A DNA stretch of 64,000 nt from Nelumbo lutea (lineage: Eukaryota > Streptophyta > Magnoliopsida > Proteales > Nelumbonaceae), in the NCBI GenBank assembly GCA_022828595.1, contig JAKGHH010000005.1, forward strand, positions 31,260,193 to 31,324,192, written 5' to 3'. Each line of letters opens with the position of its first letter. The stretch's first letter is position 1. The notes below the pieces were generated by a model. The model made no database searches and was not told the origin of the DNA. It saw only the letters and a list, made by a program, of their open reading frames with translations. Of this stretch, positions 44,966 through 57,249 are shown one piece after another. Made by a program: the position numbers and the translations under genes.

Positions 44966-47173
44966 TGTGAGCTCTAGAAAACTCAAAGCCAACTCAAAAA
45001 GATGGACTCGTCACCCATTTTTGGAGGAAATGGACCCTCTTTCAGATTTGAAAATTGATCTATCTTCTTTAATAGTGACTCCCTTCTCCACCTGGAAAGG
45101 CACCTAACCAAGAGACTTCGGTTCCCAAGGATTTGGAGAGGAAAGGTGTTAGGCATCCCTTTCTCCAAGCTGCTATAGCATCCCAATAAGAGAATGGTCT
45201 AGGCAATTTCTAATGAAAATTTAGTAAAATAATTTCAAGATTTTTTGAAATCAAAAGAAAAATGCTTTCAACTTGTCCTAAGACTGATTTTGAGGTAATG
45301 TTATCAGTCTTAGGTACTAATTTTCCTAAGATCCTCACTTCTCTACCTCTATTCTTAATTTAAAAGAAATTGAGAACATCCTCCAAGGTTTCAAAACTTC
45401 AAGCAACCTAGAATTGAACTAAAAAAGTAAAGATTTTGAATCTAAGGAAATGGGAGAATAAGGCATACCTCTTGTGTATGTGACCTTGACAAAGATCTTC
45501 CAATAGCTAGAATGAGTTAGAATGAAGCTTGAACGGGTTCTTGAGTTGAGGAGTGTTTCTGGTTGAAAAATATTGAATCTGAGAACAAAAAAGGTATATT
45601 TGAAGTCTAAGGTTCAAAATGTTTGGGGATTTCTCACAAATAGGAACCTTATAGAGGTTCGAAATGCTTCTGAGGTCTCTCATCTATTTTTCTTCTTTCT
45701 AACCTCTATCTATAAGGTCAGCCATAGAGATTGATTTGCACCTTTATTTATAGAGAAAATAAGGGAAAAAACTCTGAATCTCACCCAATCAGAGAGTTTG
45801 GGCTTTAAACCAACTTTTTCAAAAAAAATAGGATAAGATTTTCAAAGAGAAGAGGTATCCGATCAAGTTTTTCCTTTTGGTGAAATATTTTCCTCGATTT
45901 TAGGTTGATTTTCATGGGTTTTGTGCATCCAATGGGAACTTGGGGCATGCCTATTATTGCAGTCTTGTATTTGTGGTTGTTAGTGGCATAAAATGTAAAT
46001 TTAACCATAAAGTTATTTTGTCTTTTCATGACTTCAAGAGGGGTACCATTGGGTTTTGGGGCTTTTTAAGTCTACTAGGCCTAATTTTATTAGTTTAAGT
46101 GTTTTGACAGGTCAAGTAAGGGCTGATGTTAGCTCTCATCCTTTTAAGGTCCCAACTAATGTGGCAATTTAATATGGTACATCGAAATTGAATTTCTCTA
46201 GCTTAACAATCAAATATGTGAATTAGACTAAGAAATTTGGTGAATAGGGGTTTTTTGGGTCTCTAAACATGGTAGTTGTATTTGAACTATCAAATAAGGC
46301 TTGGATGATAAATACCTATGGCTGGCAAATTCAGATTAACAAGATCTATTAAAATAGAACCTTTGCTTGATGAAGGGTCAAACAAGGGATTTGGGGATGA
46401 AATTTGGTGGGTATGAATTTTTGAAAACCCCAAATCTAATGAAAATGATGGATTTATGATCAAAGTGGTGGATTGAAGGATTTGGTTCAGATCAAGGTTT
46501 AGGCTTATGAATCACTAGTTAATCAAAAGGTCCATAATGAAATCTTACTTTGTTTAGGAGAAAATGGAGGAATTTAATTCTAAATCTTATGGTAGTTTGT
46601 TTTGAGGATTTTGGACTTGGGATATGACCTTTTGTGTAGTTTTATTGTAAATGTCAAATTGAAATCTTTGTTGATCAAACCATTAAATAAGAGCATTTTA
46701 AGATGAAATTTGGCATGTGGGCACGGATTAAGGTGAGGACTCAATTAATGATTCCAATCTAAGAAAGAAGTGGTTGATCTTGGTTTCTTTTCTCGCTAGC
46801 CATTTAGGGCCGTCAAAATGGAATTTTGGTATTTTCAAGGCTAATAGTCGAGGATTTGAGGTAGGACTTGGGGGTGAGTGCACTTTAGTGTCCTTGGAGC
46901 ACTGGATGTGTTAGATTTAGATTTATGGAGTCCATGTTTGAACATCACATAGATCGGGACCGTTAGAGGGAAGGTTAACGTGATGAAGTGCAACTAAGAT
47001 TTAGTTTCCTAAGTCTAGGAGTAATGTCTAATTGGATGTTCGATGTTAAGTTAAATGTGTAGATTGCCTCGAAAGAGGGAATTTTGGGTTTTATCAAGTG
47101 TTAAGTTGGTTTGATTTTGTTTTCAAGTTTTGGGTCCGACAAGGAGGGGCTGAGCAAAATTTGGGTGTTGATA
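44966..47173 (-). repeat. E3 3' LTR
   Basis: Its 2.2 kb matches 57250-59154 in many long blocks (ggcaaaatttg-type end; a stretch near 45945-46035 is almost identical to 57960-58055). The other copy lacks about 300 bp corresponding to roughly 45650-45935 here. Confidence 0.85.
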
Positions 47174-47986
47174 GCGGCTAATCTTTGTTGAAGGTAGCAA
47201 GCTACTAAATTACAAAGAAAAAAAAGCACATGGAGATTTTTGCGGGGGATAAGAGGTTAAAGGAAGAAATTTTGCTATTGGAATTTCAATAAAGGATGAA
47301 GTTGGTGTAGTGTAATGCATTTTCTTGGGATGTGTAGTATGATTCCAAGTTTTTTGACAAAAAAGTGCAATTATTAGGCAATCATGCAAAAAAAACAAAG
47401 TGGTGTCATCCCAAAAATAGCTAGTATTAATTGATGTTTGATTTTGCCTTTTGATTAATGCTTGCATTACTGATTAATCTATCGATTTGAAAGATTTGAT
47501 ACGTTGATGGGGTTAGCTACTTAATAAAGCTTTTAATGTTTAATAAAAGTTGATGTTAAAAGAAATCTTTATGGGTGTTTGATCTAAAAACCTTTTAAAA
47601 AACCAATTTTGAAAGCTTGACAGAGGTCATGTGATTGCTATAGTGCATGTCACCATTCTAGTAGGTAGCAAGAGTCCTTCAAATGAGAGTAGCTTGCACA
47701 TTAAAACCTTGATGAATCGAATGATGAAAACTGTTTTATGCAAAGCGTCATAGTGTGGAAATAAGTATAATACACCTAATGATGATCTAAACTTCATAAG
47801 GATGGTCTAATTATCAAGATTTTTGCGCTTTTGGACAGTAGCTATGTATTGAGATTGAATTTAATGCCTAAAGGCGACTTTTGAATTTTATGATTATGCA
47901 TGAATGGAAAAACTTTTGAAAGATTTGTCTTTTTCATTTCTATATTAGAATGCAAAGTAATTAATTTTTTTCTTTTTTTATCAGCT

Positions 47987-48712
47987 TTAGGATTATGCCC
48001 AAATGTGAGTCACTCAAAGCAGAGGATTTTGATTGATTTTTTGCTATGCCCAAAGATGAGTCATACAAAAAAAAGATTTTGATGGATTTTGCATTATGCT
48101 GAAGGTGGGTTGCATAAAGCGAGAGATTTCGATGGATTTTGCATTATACCCAAAGGCAGGTCATATGAAGCAAGAAATTTTTATGGATTTCTTTGAATTT
48201 TGCATTATGCTCGAAGGTGGATTGAACGAAGCAAGCGACTTTGATGGATTTTGCATTATACCTGAAGGTGTGTTATACGAAGCAAGAGATTTTGATGATT
48301 TTGCATTATTTCCAAAGGCGGGTCGTACGAATTGAGAGATTTCAATTATTTTTCATTATACCCGAAGGTGGATCATATAGCAAAAGATTTCAATGGTTTT
48401 TGCATTATACCTGAAGATGAGTCATACAAAGTGAGAGATCTTTGTGGATTTTGCATTATTCCCAAAGGTAGGTCATAAAAAGTGAATGATTTTGATGTAT
48501 TTTGCATTATGTCTAAAGGTAGGTCACTCAAAGTGAGAAATTTTGATGGATTTTGCATTATGCCCGAAGGTGGGTAACACGAATTGAGATATCTAAATGG
48601 ATTTTGCATTATGTCCAAAGACAGGTCGCATAAAGCAAGAGATTTCAATGGATTTTGATGGACTTTGCATTACACCCGAAGGCAGGACACACGAAGCAAG
48701 AGATCTAAATGG
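47987..48712. repeat. 51-bp minisatellite, 14 copies
   Basis: Each unit follows the pattern ttttgcattat(g/a)cc(c/t)gaagg(t/c)(g/a)ggtca + acgaagc(a/g)agagattt(t/c)(g/a)atgga. Unit starts occur at about 48088, 48137, 48198, 48249, 48299, 48350, 48398, 48449, 48500, 48551, 48602 and 48653, plus two diverged ones before. The period is close to 51 bp, a multiple of three, so frames stay open on both strands (48096-48335 plus, 48648-48373 minus) without implying a gene. It lies just inside the E3 3' LTR. Confidence 0.9.
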
Positions 48713-48789
48713 ATTTTGGTGGACTTTTTTGTATTTAAGATTTAAATGATTTTTGTATTTTGATGACTTGCATAATTTTTGGATGAATT

Positions 48790-49190
48790 TTGATCATTAA
48801 AGATTTTTATATTTAAACAAATTAGATGAAAATGATTTAATGAATTTGTATGATAGAAAACTTGATGAAAAGGTTTTTAGATAATTTTGGATTTGGACGA
48901 AAGAATTTTAGATGAATGATGCATAGAACTTTGGATGAGGTGTATGCTAAAATTTTGGTTGAAAGAAAATTTGATGAAAATATAATTTGAATGAAAAACT
49001 TTTGAATAATTTTGGATTCGGATGAAAGAAACTTATATGAAAACATTTTAAATGATTTGGGTGAAAGACTTTTGGATAATTTTGGATTTAAATGATGGGA
49101 CTTCTATGAAAACATTTTAGATGATTTTTAGATGAAACATTTTAGATGATTTGGATGAAAGACTTTTGGGTAATTTTAGTTGTAATTGAG
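48790..49190. repeat. Irregular 'gatgaaagacttttggataattttgg' repeats
   Basis: Imperfect, variable-length tandem units made of gatgaaa, cttttggataattttgga and ttttagatgatttgg words follow directly after the 51-bp array. Non-coding. Confidence 0.65.
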
Positions 49191-49199
49191 CTTTAAATG

Positions 49200-50870
49200 A
49201 GCTTTTATGTTTTTTTTTCTCTTTTTTGAATTTAGTAAAACAAAGATTAATTAAATGATCCAAGTTGAATCCCGACAAAACATTGACATTCAAAAGGGGC
49301 CCATCTATCCTTGATGGGGTGTGAGATCTAACAATTAAAACACTAATGGTACTTCCTTTCCTTGTAATAAGGCAATCAATTTCAACGTTGAGTCAAACTT
49401 ATTGTGCTTTGAGATGCTTGCTCCAAGTTTGGAATGTATTTTTTCTTTTCCTCTTTTGCCCCTAATTTACTGCTTCTAAGTCCAACTTCTTTTCTTTTTT
49501 CTTTTTCTTTTTTTTTTTTTAACTTTTAGGGTGTCTACACTTAATTCCACTATTGCTAGAGAAAAGAGTCTATCCAAGGTCAACTTACTAATGTTTTAAA
49601 GATCAATGAGGTCCTATTAGACAGGATGAAATATGGCTTAGGACAAGGTTTATAATGGAAGTATATCAGGCTTAAACACTTTTTTTTAATGAGTTTTGGA
49701 TCCTTGAATGTCAAATAGGGCGATTAGCACATTCTCCCTTTTCTTCCCTTTTTTTCTTTCTTTTTTTTTACTTCCCTTTGAATGTAGGGATTAAGAAATG
49801 CTTTCCATGTCTTTTGATGCCAAGAGTCATACATCTTTCTTGGTACACAAGGACTTTATGTTAGGATGAATAATGAGGTGGGCTGAAAATGAAATCAGAG
49901 AACGGATGTTCAACCATACTAGATTAATTCCCCCAATTTTTTTCTTTTTTACTTTTGTTTTTTTTTTTTTTTTTTTTGCTTTCAAAATCGTACTTTGTTG
50001 CCCCAATTTTTTTTCATTTGACTTTATTTCCTTTTTTATTTAGGTGAGGGCATTCGAACATCATCAATCTCTTTAGCAAAGGGGTGTTATCGACGAAAGT
50101 GGTTAGAATAAAGTCTCAAAAGATAGTTAATAGATCAAATGAAAGAGACTGGAGTTGACAAGCTCTTGATTGTATGCATGCATGATTCATGAAATGAAAT
50201 AAATGTTAAAATAGTCCCCAATTAACAGCTCAAGGGGGGAATTATTACTCTTGAAAATGTTGGGGTCTTTAATGAACTTCTTAGTTTCTCTTTGCTTTTT
50301 CACTCTCTTTTTCAAGTCTTTCTTCTCTTTTTTTTTCTTTTTCCCTTTGATATATGCATCCTTAGTAACTTGTGGGTTTTGTCAATGGAAGGTTTTGACA
50401 AAAGGCTAAAATTGGCTAACTATTGTCTGAATGAATGATGAGGGACCAAGGGGAAATGATCAGCTAAAAACAGCTTCCAATCCTTTCTTTGATTTATCAA
50501 CAATTGACACTGGTACTATAAGGATGCCTTTATTCTATGTTGACTCAAGAAGAGTTGTTGTAAGTAGATTCGCCTTGTATCTTTAGTGCCTATGCTACTT
50601 GGATTGTCCCCTTATTCAAATAATTCCTTCTTTGAATTTCTAATCAACAACCAACTTTTCTCAAGAATACATCCATGGGACTTGTCATAGGTCCTTAGTT
50701 AAATTTAGTTTTGATCATCAAATCTAGATATATTGGAAGGGTAAATAAAACCCAATTGAATTTGTTGTTTTGTCGATAATAAGTAGTGGAACACAAAAAT
50801 AGATTAACAAAAGATACAAAGAAAAACTAACTTAGTATAATGAGCTTTAAGGTGCAAAGACTAACAAAAT
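49200..50870. other. E3 internal non-coding region
   Basis: AT-rich with several long T tracts (49505-49520, 49955-49978, 50328-50336). No protein domain was recognised. By position this is where pol would be expected; I see no RT, RNase H or integrase motif on the minus strand. Confidence 0.5.
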
Positions 50871-50879
50871 AAAGTTTAA

Positions 50880-52609
50880 TACAAAGGTGCTTTAGGGGAC
50901 AACATATCTACAAGCTTCAGCTCAAGGTTATGCCAGCCATCATTAATGAGGCGTTGGATAGCATACTTCAATGGATAGCATTCATTAGTCCCACGTCTCG
51001 TTCCTTGATGGCAGGTACATTAAGCCTTTTGATTAAAATTCTTTAGATCTGTAAGAGGTTTCCAAGACAGCAAATGAATGTATCCTTTCTTGACCAAGAT
51101 GGGCAAAAGTTGGGAAGGCCGACAAGGTAACAAGGTAAAACTCCTCACTTCTTTCTTGGACGGTTGAGGTGATGGTGTAAGATTTGAGACAAAGGATGGT
51201 GTAAAAACTAGTGGTGTTGCTCTTGTTTGAGAGATTAGTTAATCAACTTTGAAGCTTAATAAATTCACTGTTGTTTAAAGTTCTTCAATCTCTTATTGGA
51301 TTTTGAATTGATTTCTAGTAGGTGTCATCATCTTTCCTATTAAGAGCATTAGACTTTAGATGGAATGCAAACATGTATAGAATGAATGTTGGGGAAGTTT
51401 GTGTATAATGCAGAGATGATACGAGCAATGCCTAGACTATATAGGTTGGTACCTATAGGGTGTTTAGATAGAAAGGCCAAGGTTTTAGGAGAGGATACTA
51501 AAAGGTGTTTATTTAAGAGTCCTAAGGTTTTACTTTTATTTGATTATCTGAGTCACACCTAGGTGCTATTGCCTAAGTTGGCTATGGACCTTTTGTAGGG
51601 GATCAGACGGGTCAAAATTCTTGAAAGGATTACAAATTTGATTACATATTTTAGTGATGCTTTAAGGGATACTATTCGATGTCAATAAGATCTTGGATGT
51701 TGACTTTAAGAACTATGCAATCGTCCATTGAGTGCCCCAATCCTTGGTGGTATGCACAATACTCATCTAACTTGAAGCTCTTTGGTAGAGGATTTAGAAT
51801 TGCTTTTGGTGACAAAGGTGTTAGATATCCTTTCTCGTCAGTTAAGGAAGTAATTGAGACTGAGGAGGAAAGGGAGTGAATCGTCTCTTGATTCTTCTTT
51901 TGAAAGGATCATCTAGAGTTCAACATTTTAATGTTGAAGAGGAAGGTTAATGTACAATGGAAATGGTAGTAGGTTCTTTGATCTTGTTTGATAGATTTGT
52001 GGATGCCAAGTGGATTTTCTCATGCTTAATTCCCCATTCGATGTGAACACCATTCTCTGGCAATTGATGAAAATTTTGGCATTCTTGTCTTATCATTGAG
52101 GAGTAGAAGGGTTCTCTAAGTGACTTGATAAAAATCCTAATCACTTCTTCTTGTGGTAAGGGTTCCTTTATTTTGATATACATAATCTTCCATTGTTTCA
52201 AATACTTAGCAAAGCTTTCATCTAATCCTTAAGTAAGGTGTTCTAGATCACTTAATGTTGGCAATGGGTGAAAATTAAAGCTCTTAAAAAATTGTTTTGC
52301 TGATTTATTCCACATCTTCCTAATGTATAGGTTGAGTTGGGTATACCAATCCAAAGCCACTCCTTTTAGGCTCCTGGAGAATAGTTGGGCTAATAATCTT
52401 TTATAAAATTCAAGTTGAAGCATATCTATGCAATAAATGAGGGTGTGTGCTTTAGGATTACTAGATCCATCATACTTGTGAAAGTTTGGGGTTTTAACTT
52501 TTTTATGAAGGTTAAGGTTGGAGTGAGGGCACAAAGTATTAAACTCGTTATCCCTTGTGGTTAGAATCCTTATAAATCCTTCATGTCTTCCTTCAAGAAT
52601 ACCTAGCAA
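50880..52609 (-). pseudogene. E3 gag, Ogre/Tat type, broken
   Basis: The capsid-type domain reads KVKTPNFHKYDGSSNPKAH, LAQLFSRSLKGVALDWYTQL, MWNKSAKQFFKSF, then, after a stop, KYLKQWKIMYIKIKEPL and EEVIRIFIKSLREPFYSSM (52609 to about 51970). This is the gag pattern of Ogre-related elements. Two zinc-finger-like segments follow: CAYHQGLGHSMDDC (51757-51717) with LKVNIQDLID, and, after QLLPILVKKGYIHL, CTCHQGTRRGTNEC (about 51018-50978) with LKYAIQRLINDGW. Stops separate the pieces. Confidence 0.8.
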
Positions 52610-53125
52610 GGATGTACAGGGATCTAAGAGAAACTAGACTAGCTTATGCAATGGGAACACCTTAGATTAGTGGATCCTTGTCAAAAACCGAGTAAAGCAT
52701 TTAGAAAGTGGAAACCAAGGTTAAGCTTTGAAGTTGGAAAACAAGTCTATTTTTCAAAGAAACTTTGATAAATCTTTTGATCAAACTTGATTAACTTTGT
52801 TGATTTTAATAAGATTAAAAGTGTATTCATAGATTTTAATGTTTTTTCTTTGATAAATTTTAATGGAAGGTTGATTTTAGGGAATTTTGAGATAGGTGAC
52901 TATACACGACTTAAGATTTTCACTATCCTAGCTATAAGTTGAGAATTGATTATTTTTGTTGGTAAAGAGGTTTTATTTAATTATCTTTACAACATAGCTT
53001 GATGGTGGTTTGGTGGACTCATTAAATATTGGTATTTGATTATTGATGACTTCTTTATTGTGCTTTTATTGATATATTTTGATATTGGACCATATATGTT
53101 TTTACTGTTTGGGTTTGATGTTGTT

Positions 53126-53147
53126 TTTTTTTTTTTTTTTTTTTTTA
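53126..53147. repeat. Poly(T) run
   Basis: Uninterrupted T tract of about 22 bases in the E3 leader region. Confidence 0.9.
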
Positions 53148-53199
53148 CAAATTTCAAATCCAAACAACTATTGGTGTAATTAGAAAATGAGGGATGCTC

Positions 53200-53960
53200 T
53201 TGGCTCCAAGAAGATCATGGTTCTGGGTTAAGAAGGGAGTGTCATTTAATATTGGTTGAGGGTGATTATCCCTTCACCATGTCTATTTACTAGACACCCT
53301 TAGATGATGGAATGCCAACCTTTTGATGTTGCTTCCTAGGAGTAAACTCATTGGGTAAGCATCTACTCAACATGAATTGGAGAAGAGAAAGAAAGATATC
53401 TGAGTTTGGAAGTTTATGAAGCGACGTATGAATGTCATTTTGATACTGGCCAAGGGAGTATTAACCCCCTACATCATATATGTATCTACTTGGCATCCTA
53501 GAGTTTGGAATGTATTAATGTCAAAGTGGTCTTTTGATGTAGCTTCTTAAGAGTGAGCTCATAAAACTAGGCATCTACATGGCCTAAGTTCAACTTAAGG
53601 AATAAAGTATCCTTTGATATTTGTTAAGGGATGGTTGGATCCTTTATCATATATATCTACTAGACATTCTAAAGGTTTATAAACTTAGAGTGGGTTAAGA
53701 TGGACTTTTAATGTTGTTTCTCAAGAGCTAACATAACTCATAGAGTCATGCATCCACTTAGCCTTAAGTCTAACTAAATGATCAAGGGATGAAGTACCTT
53801 TTGATACTAGTCAAGAGAGGGTTAGACCCTTGCCATACATGTACCTACTTGAAACTCCAGGCAAGTAAGGGATCAAGATGACCTTTTTTATGTTACCTCT
53901 CAAGAGAAAAACACATAAAGTCACGCATCTACGTGGCCAAGGTAGGGGATGATAACCTTG
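53200..53960. repeat. About 176-bp tandem repeat, four copies, in E3
   Basis: The marker cttttgatgt(t/a)gcttct...aagag recurs at about 53315, 53531, 53706 and 53882. The last intervals are 175 and 176 bp; the first is about 216. Each unit also contains ggttggaccct-type, tacatgtatctactagacatcc-type and gcatctacatggcc words. On the minus strand it lies between the PBS and gag. Confidence 0.8.
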
Positions 53961-54055
53961 AGTAAAAGGATGGGCCCTTTAAACATTTTAGACAAGAATA
54001 TTAAATTTTGAGAGTTTTAGGCTTGATTTTGATCTCAATTCTTAAATTGAATTTA

Positions 54056-54076
54056 TTATTATTATTATTATTACTA

Positions 54077-54107
<31 letters not shown>

Positions 54108-54117
54108 TATTATTATA
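54056..54117. repeat. (ATT)n microsatellite
   Basis: About 20 ATT triplets with two ACT interruptions. Confidence 0.95.
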
Positions 54118-55012
54118 TTCTTTTTGCATTTTGATTTTTAATGAAGGTTATATAATTAATTTGGATTTTAAATTTGATTAGAAGTCCCTTTTTATCTTAG
54201 ATTATTATTGTTTGACTTTGATTCAGGATTTTGATGTTTTGAAGCTTACTTGAAAAACCTAGCTTAAATGTATGTTCATATTAATATTTGGTAATTTGGG
54301 CTTGAATGTAGCCTTTGTCAACTTTTAATGGAAAACCAAATTTCTCTCTTTTTAATGGATTAATAAAAATATTTGAAACTTATTTTAATCCTCATTCTAA
54401 GGATGGCAACTACACAATGCAACACTCTTCGTGTCTTACTCCTAAATATACTATAATTCTTCTATCTAACTTCCATCTAAGGTTGTTATGTATGGGTATT
54501 GTAAGTGCAATGCATAAGGTAGTTATAAGAGTTCTAGACTCAAAAGTTCCAAGAAGGTTGTTTGCCTTCAAACCTCCACCAATGGACAAATGGGTTTTTT
54601 TGGTTGGTAGCTAGTTTGAAGGGTTTTGGTGATGCCTTTAAGGACCAAAGTCCAGAGGCACACACATACTATCCTTCCTATAATAGGTATGATGTGATTC
54701 TAATTCTATTTCTATGAGTGTGTAGTTATGAGTGTTCAAGCATGCAAGAGGAAAAAAAAAGATAAATAGAAAAATAGAAAACATGGGAGAATGTAGCCAC
54801 ATGTTCAAATTTACAAACAATCCTACAAGTTTCTAAGTGACCATATTTGGGGAGCTAAGAGAAGTTAAGTTCGCTTACTAGAGGAAATTAAAGATGTAAA
54901 AGAGATAAAAACAAATATGTACAAATTAAAACTAGTCAAAGAGAAGGTTAATCAAAGCTATTCACTTAGTAAAAAAAGAATATTGCAATTTTTCTCAAAG
55001 GAGACACTAAAT

Positions 55013-55096
55013 TATGTTTGGTTTGAAGGAAAAGGTAGGGAAAGGAAGGGAAAGGTAGGGAACCTTTCTCTACTTTTTCCTTCAAACCAAATACAA
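55013..55096. mobile_element. Small palindrome
   Basis: gtttggtttgaaggaaaaggta and the inverted ctttttccttcaaaccaaatac enclose a ggaaaggtaggg-rich core. It resembles a very short foldback element. No duplication was assigned. Confidence 0.5.
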
Positions 55097-55321
55097 CCTA
55101 AAGGGAAAAGGGGGGAGGTACCCAAAAAAAGAAAAAGAAAAAAAGAAAAAAAAAAGGTGCGATGGTGATATTTTGAGGTGCGATTCATATGCTCTAAGGT
55201 ATGGTTTGGCTAGCTGAGGTGTGATGGAGTAGGAATGAGGTGTAATTACAGGTGCAATTTCTGGATTGTGGTGGTGATGGAGAATGTGATTTTGATAATT
55301 GGGGTGCAATGAGGCTAAATG

Positions 55322-56776
55322 GCGTGCTGTCGTAGGCACCCAAAAATAAAACCTATACTCGTAAGAATAAAATGCAGTAGTGCAAGTAAGGATCGTTCCC
55401 ACAGGGAGTATTTAATCTAAATTATGTGCTACGTGGATCAAAGATGGAGGGGGGGTTGTACGTAACAAAACCAGAATTGAAAGAAAAAAAATCAGAATTA
55501 AAAAGAACAAAATTTAAATGGAAAGCAAGGCAATTTAGAGTGTTGAAATTAACCAAAAGAACAAATCTTGATCTAGGATAGCATCCACCATCATAACTTC
55601 ATTACTACTCATCGATGCAAAGATAAATCAATTCAGACTTTGAATATTCATCGTAGGAATTATTTTCCTGCATCTCCCTAATATCAGTTAATCAAAAGAA
55701 CAAGCGATCATCTTAACCCTTACTACTAAACAACCCCTAAACAAGCATTAAAAATTTAATCCAACAATAGCATTAAGCATTAGAGATCGATGAAGCTAAA
55801 CAATACAAGCACAAGCGATTGCATTTAATTCAGTCGAATGTTCTTCCTAAGATCTAACAATTTTTGACGCAGCAAATCATTAAACCCTAGTTGCTTCGTA
55901 GATTAGAATGATCAAACTATTACGGATTTAATATCTAATCCAGCAATAGATTGTAACAAATAATAAACTACTAGGCCTTTCTAGCAATCAAGCGAAACAA
56001 TCATAGATATAAACATAGAAGAACATTCGATATCCAAAGCATGAATCAATAATAAAAATCAAATTAGATCTCACAGTTTGATTGATTATGAGGCTTCTAC
56101 TTCTTTCGACCAAGTACTAGAGTTTAGCCATGCATGGTCATGGTGAAAACTCCAAGAAAATCAAAGAATAGAGAAGAGGGGCAAAGAGAAGAGAAGAGAG
56201 GAGAAGAGATTTGGCTGCTCCCAATCTGCTTCCTTCTCTCTAGGTTTTTCTCCTCTTATCTACTTCCCCCAAGAGAAGCCTACAAAATCTCCTAAAATTT
56301 CTCTAGATAATACTCTACAAGTCTGACTTATCCAGAAAAGACTCAAAAATAAGATAAAACAAAGTTCTTGTGTGAGTAGGAGAGTGGTTAATTCGCAGAT
56401 GAAAGCTTCAAGGCTAAGGAATGTCTTCAACACGCCACCAATGCAGTTGCAGAGAATTTGGGCCCGATTTTGACATCGATGCCTTCTGAATATATCAAAA
56501 CTCAAAATAGAAAAGTTGTATAATTTTTCTTTATCTTTCCAATGCATCTTGAATTATCTCAATCGGATTCTGGATGAGAGAGTTATGCTCAATCTATCAC
56601 ACAGCAGCGAAACTGTGTAAAATGACCCGATTAGTCTTGTTTCTCACCTAACGCCTCCATTCGTGCCTTAAACCAAAATATAAGAATAATGAGTACATTT
56701 GGGCATAAAATAAATATAAAAGACTAAATATTAAGGGAGAAAATTATGATATTTTTCATTCTCATCACTAAACAAC
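55322..56776. mobile_element. 1.45-kb insertion of unknown class in the E3 leader
   Basis: The E3 sequence is a series of variants of 'gtgcgatgagg...'. It breaks after gcaatgaggctaaat and resumes at tgatgaggctaagtaa. Between them is distinct DNA that contains gcaagtaaggatcgttccc followed by acagggag near its start. I recall that motif from dispersed non-coding plant repeats. The end reads ttcattctcatcacta. No protein is encoded; a 95-codon minus-strand frame at 56547-56260 matches nothing I know. Confidence 0.45.
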
Positions 56777-57229
56777 AGTGTGATGAGGCTAAGTAAATGT
56801 TTGATTTTGATAATTAGGGTGCGATGAAAGTGTTCTAAGGTGTGGCCTTGAACTTTTGGACAATGAAGGAACTGAACCAAGTTGCGATTTAAAGTTCAGG
56901 GCCACAACGGGATTAAACCAAGTTATGATTTGAACTTCTAGGTTGTGATAGGACTAAACTAGGTTGCGATTTAAACTTTTGGGTTGTAATGGGACAAAAC
57001 CAGGTCACGATTTGAACTTTTGGGTTGTAATGGGACTAAACCAAGTTACGATTTTGAACAATGTTAGGAAGGTCTATCATGCCAAGCCTCTCTGAGATGC
57101 AATTTCGAATTATTTGGAGGATTTGAGATGCAATTTCAAATTGTACTCAAGCAACTTTTAACCTTTTAAGCATACAATAAAAGTGTGCGGAATTGAGCCC
57201 AAATGACTCCCGATAAAGGTCCCAATATT
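56777..57229. repeat. Degenerate 'aaccaagttgcgatttgaacttttgggttgtaatggga' repeats
   Basis: Units of about 35-45 bp repeat between about 56845 and 57055 (ggactaaaccaagttacgattt variants). Related 'ggtgcgat' words occur before the inserted segment at 55150-55320. It is E3 leader sequence adjoining the PBS. Confidence 0.65.
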
Positions 57230-57247
57230 TCCCTAGTAGAATCGCCA
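57230..57247 (-). promoter_or_regulatory. E3 primer-binding site
   Basis: TGGCGATTCTACTAGGGA on the minus strand lies two bases past the LTR end. Ogre elements use TGGCGACTCCACTGGGGA, complementary to tRNA-Arg; the match here is 15 of 18. Confidence 0.75.
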
Positions 57248-57249
57248 AT

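Noticed and set aside
44485..44970. 161-codon plus-strand frame near the end of E2
   Set aside because: It is the shadow of the antisense ORF, whose minus-strand translation has the conserved domain.
48096..48648. Open frames across the 51-bp array on both strands
   Set aside because: A repeat period divisible by three keeps any stop-free frame open, and there is no start context or domain.
47987..48712. CRISPR-like array
   Set aside because: The whole unit repeats with gradual drift and has no unique spacers. The setting is a plant retrotransposon.
54917..55168. Lysine-rich frame
   Set aside because: It runs through the small palindrome and an A-rich tract, with no family resemblance.
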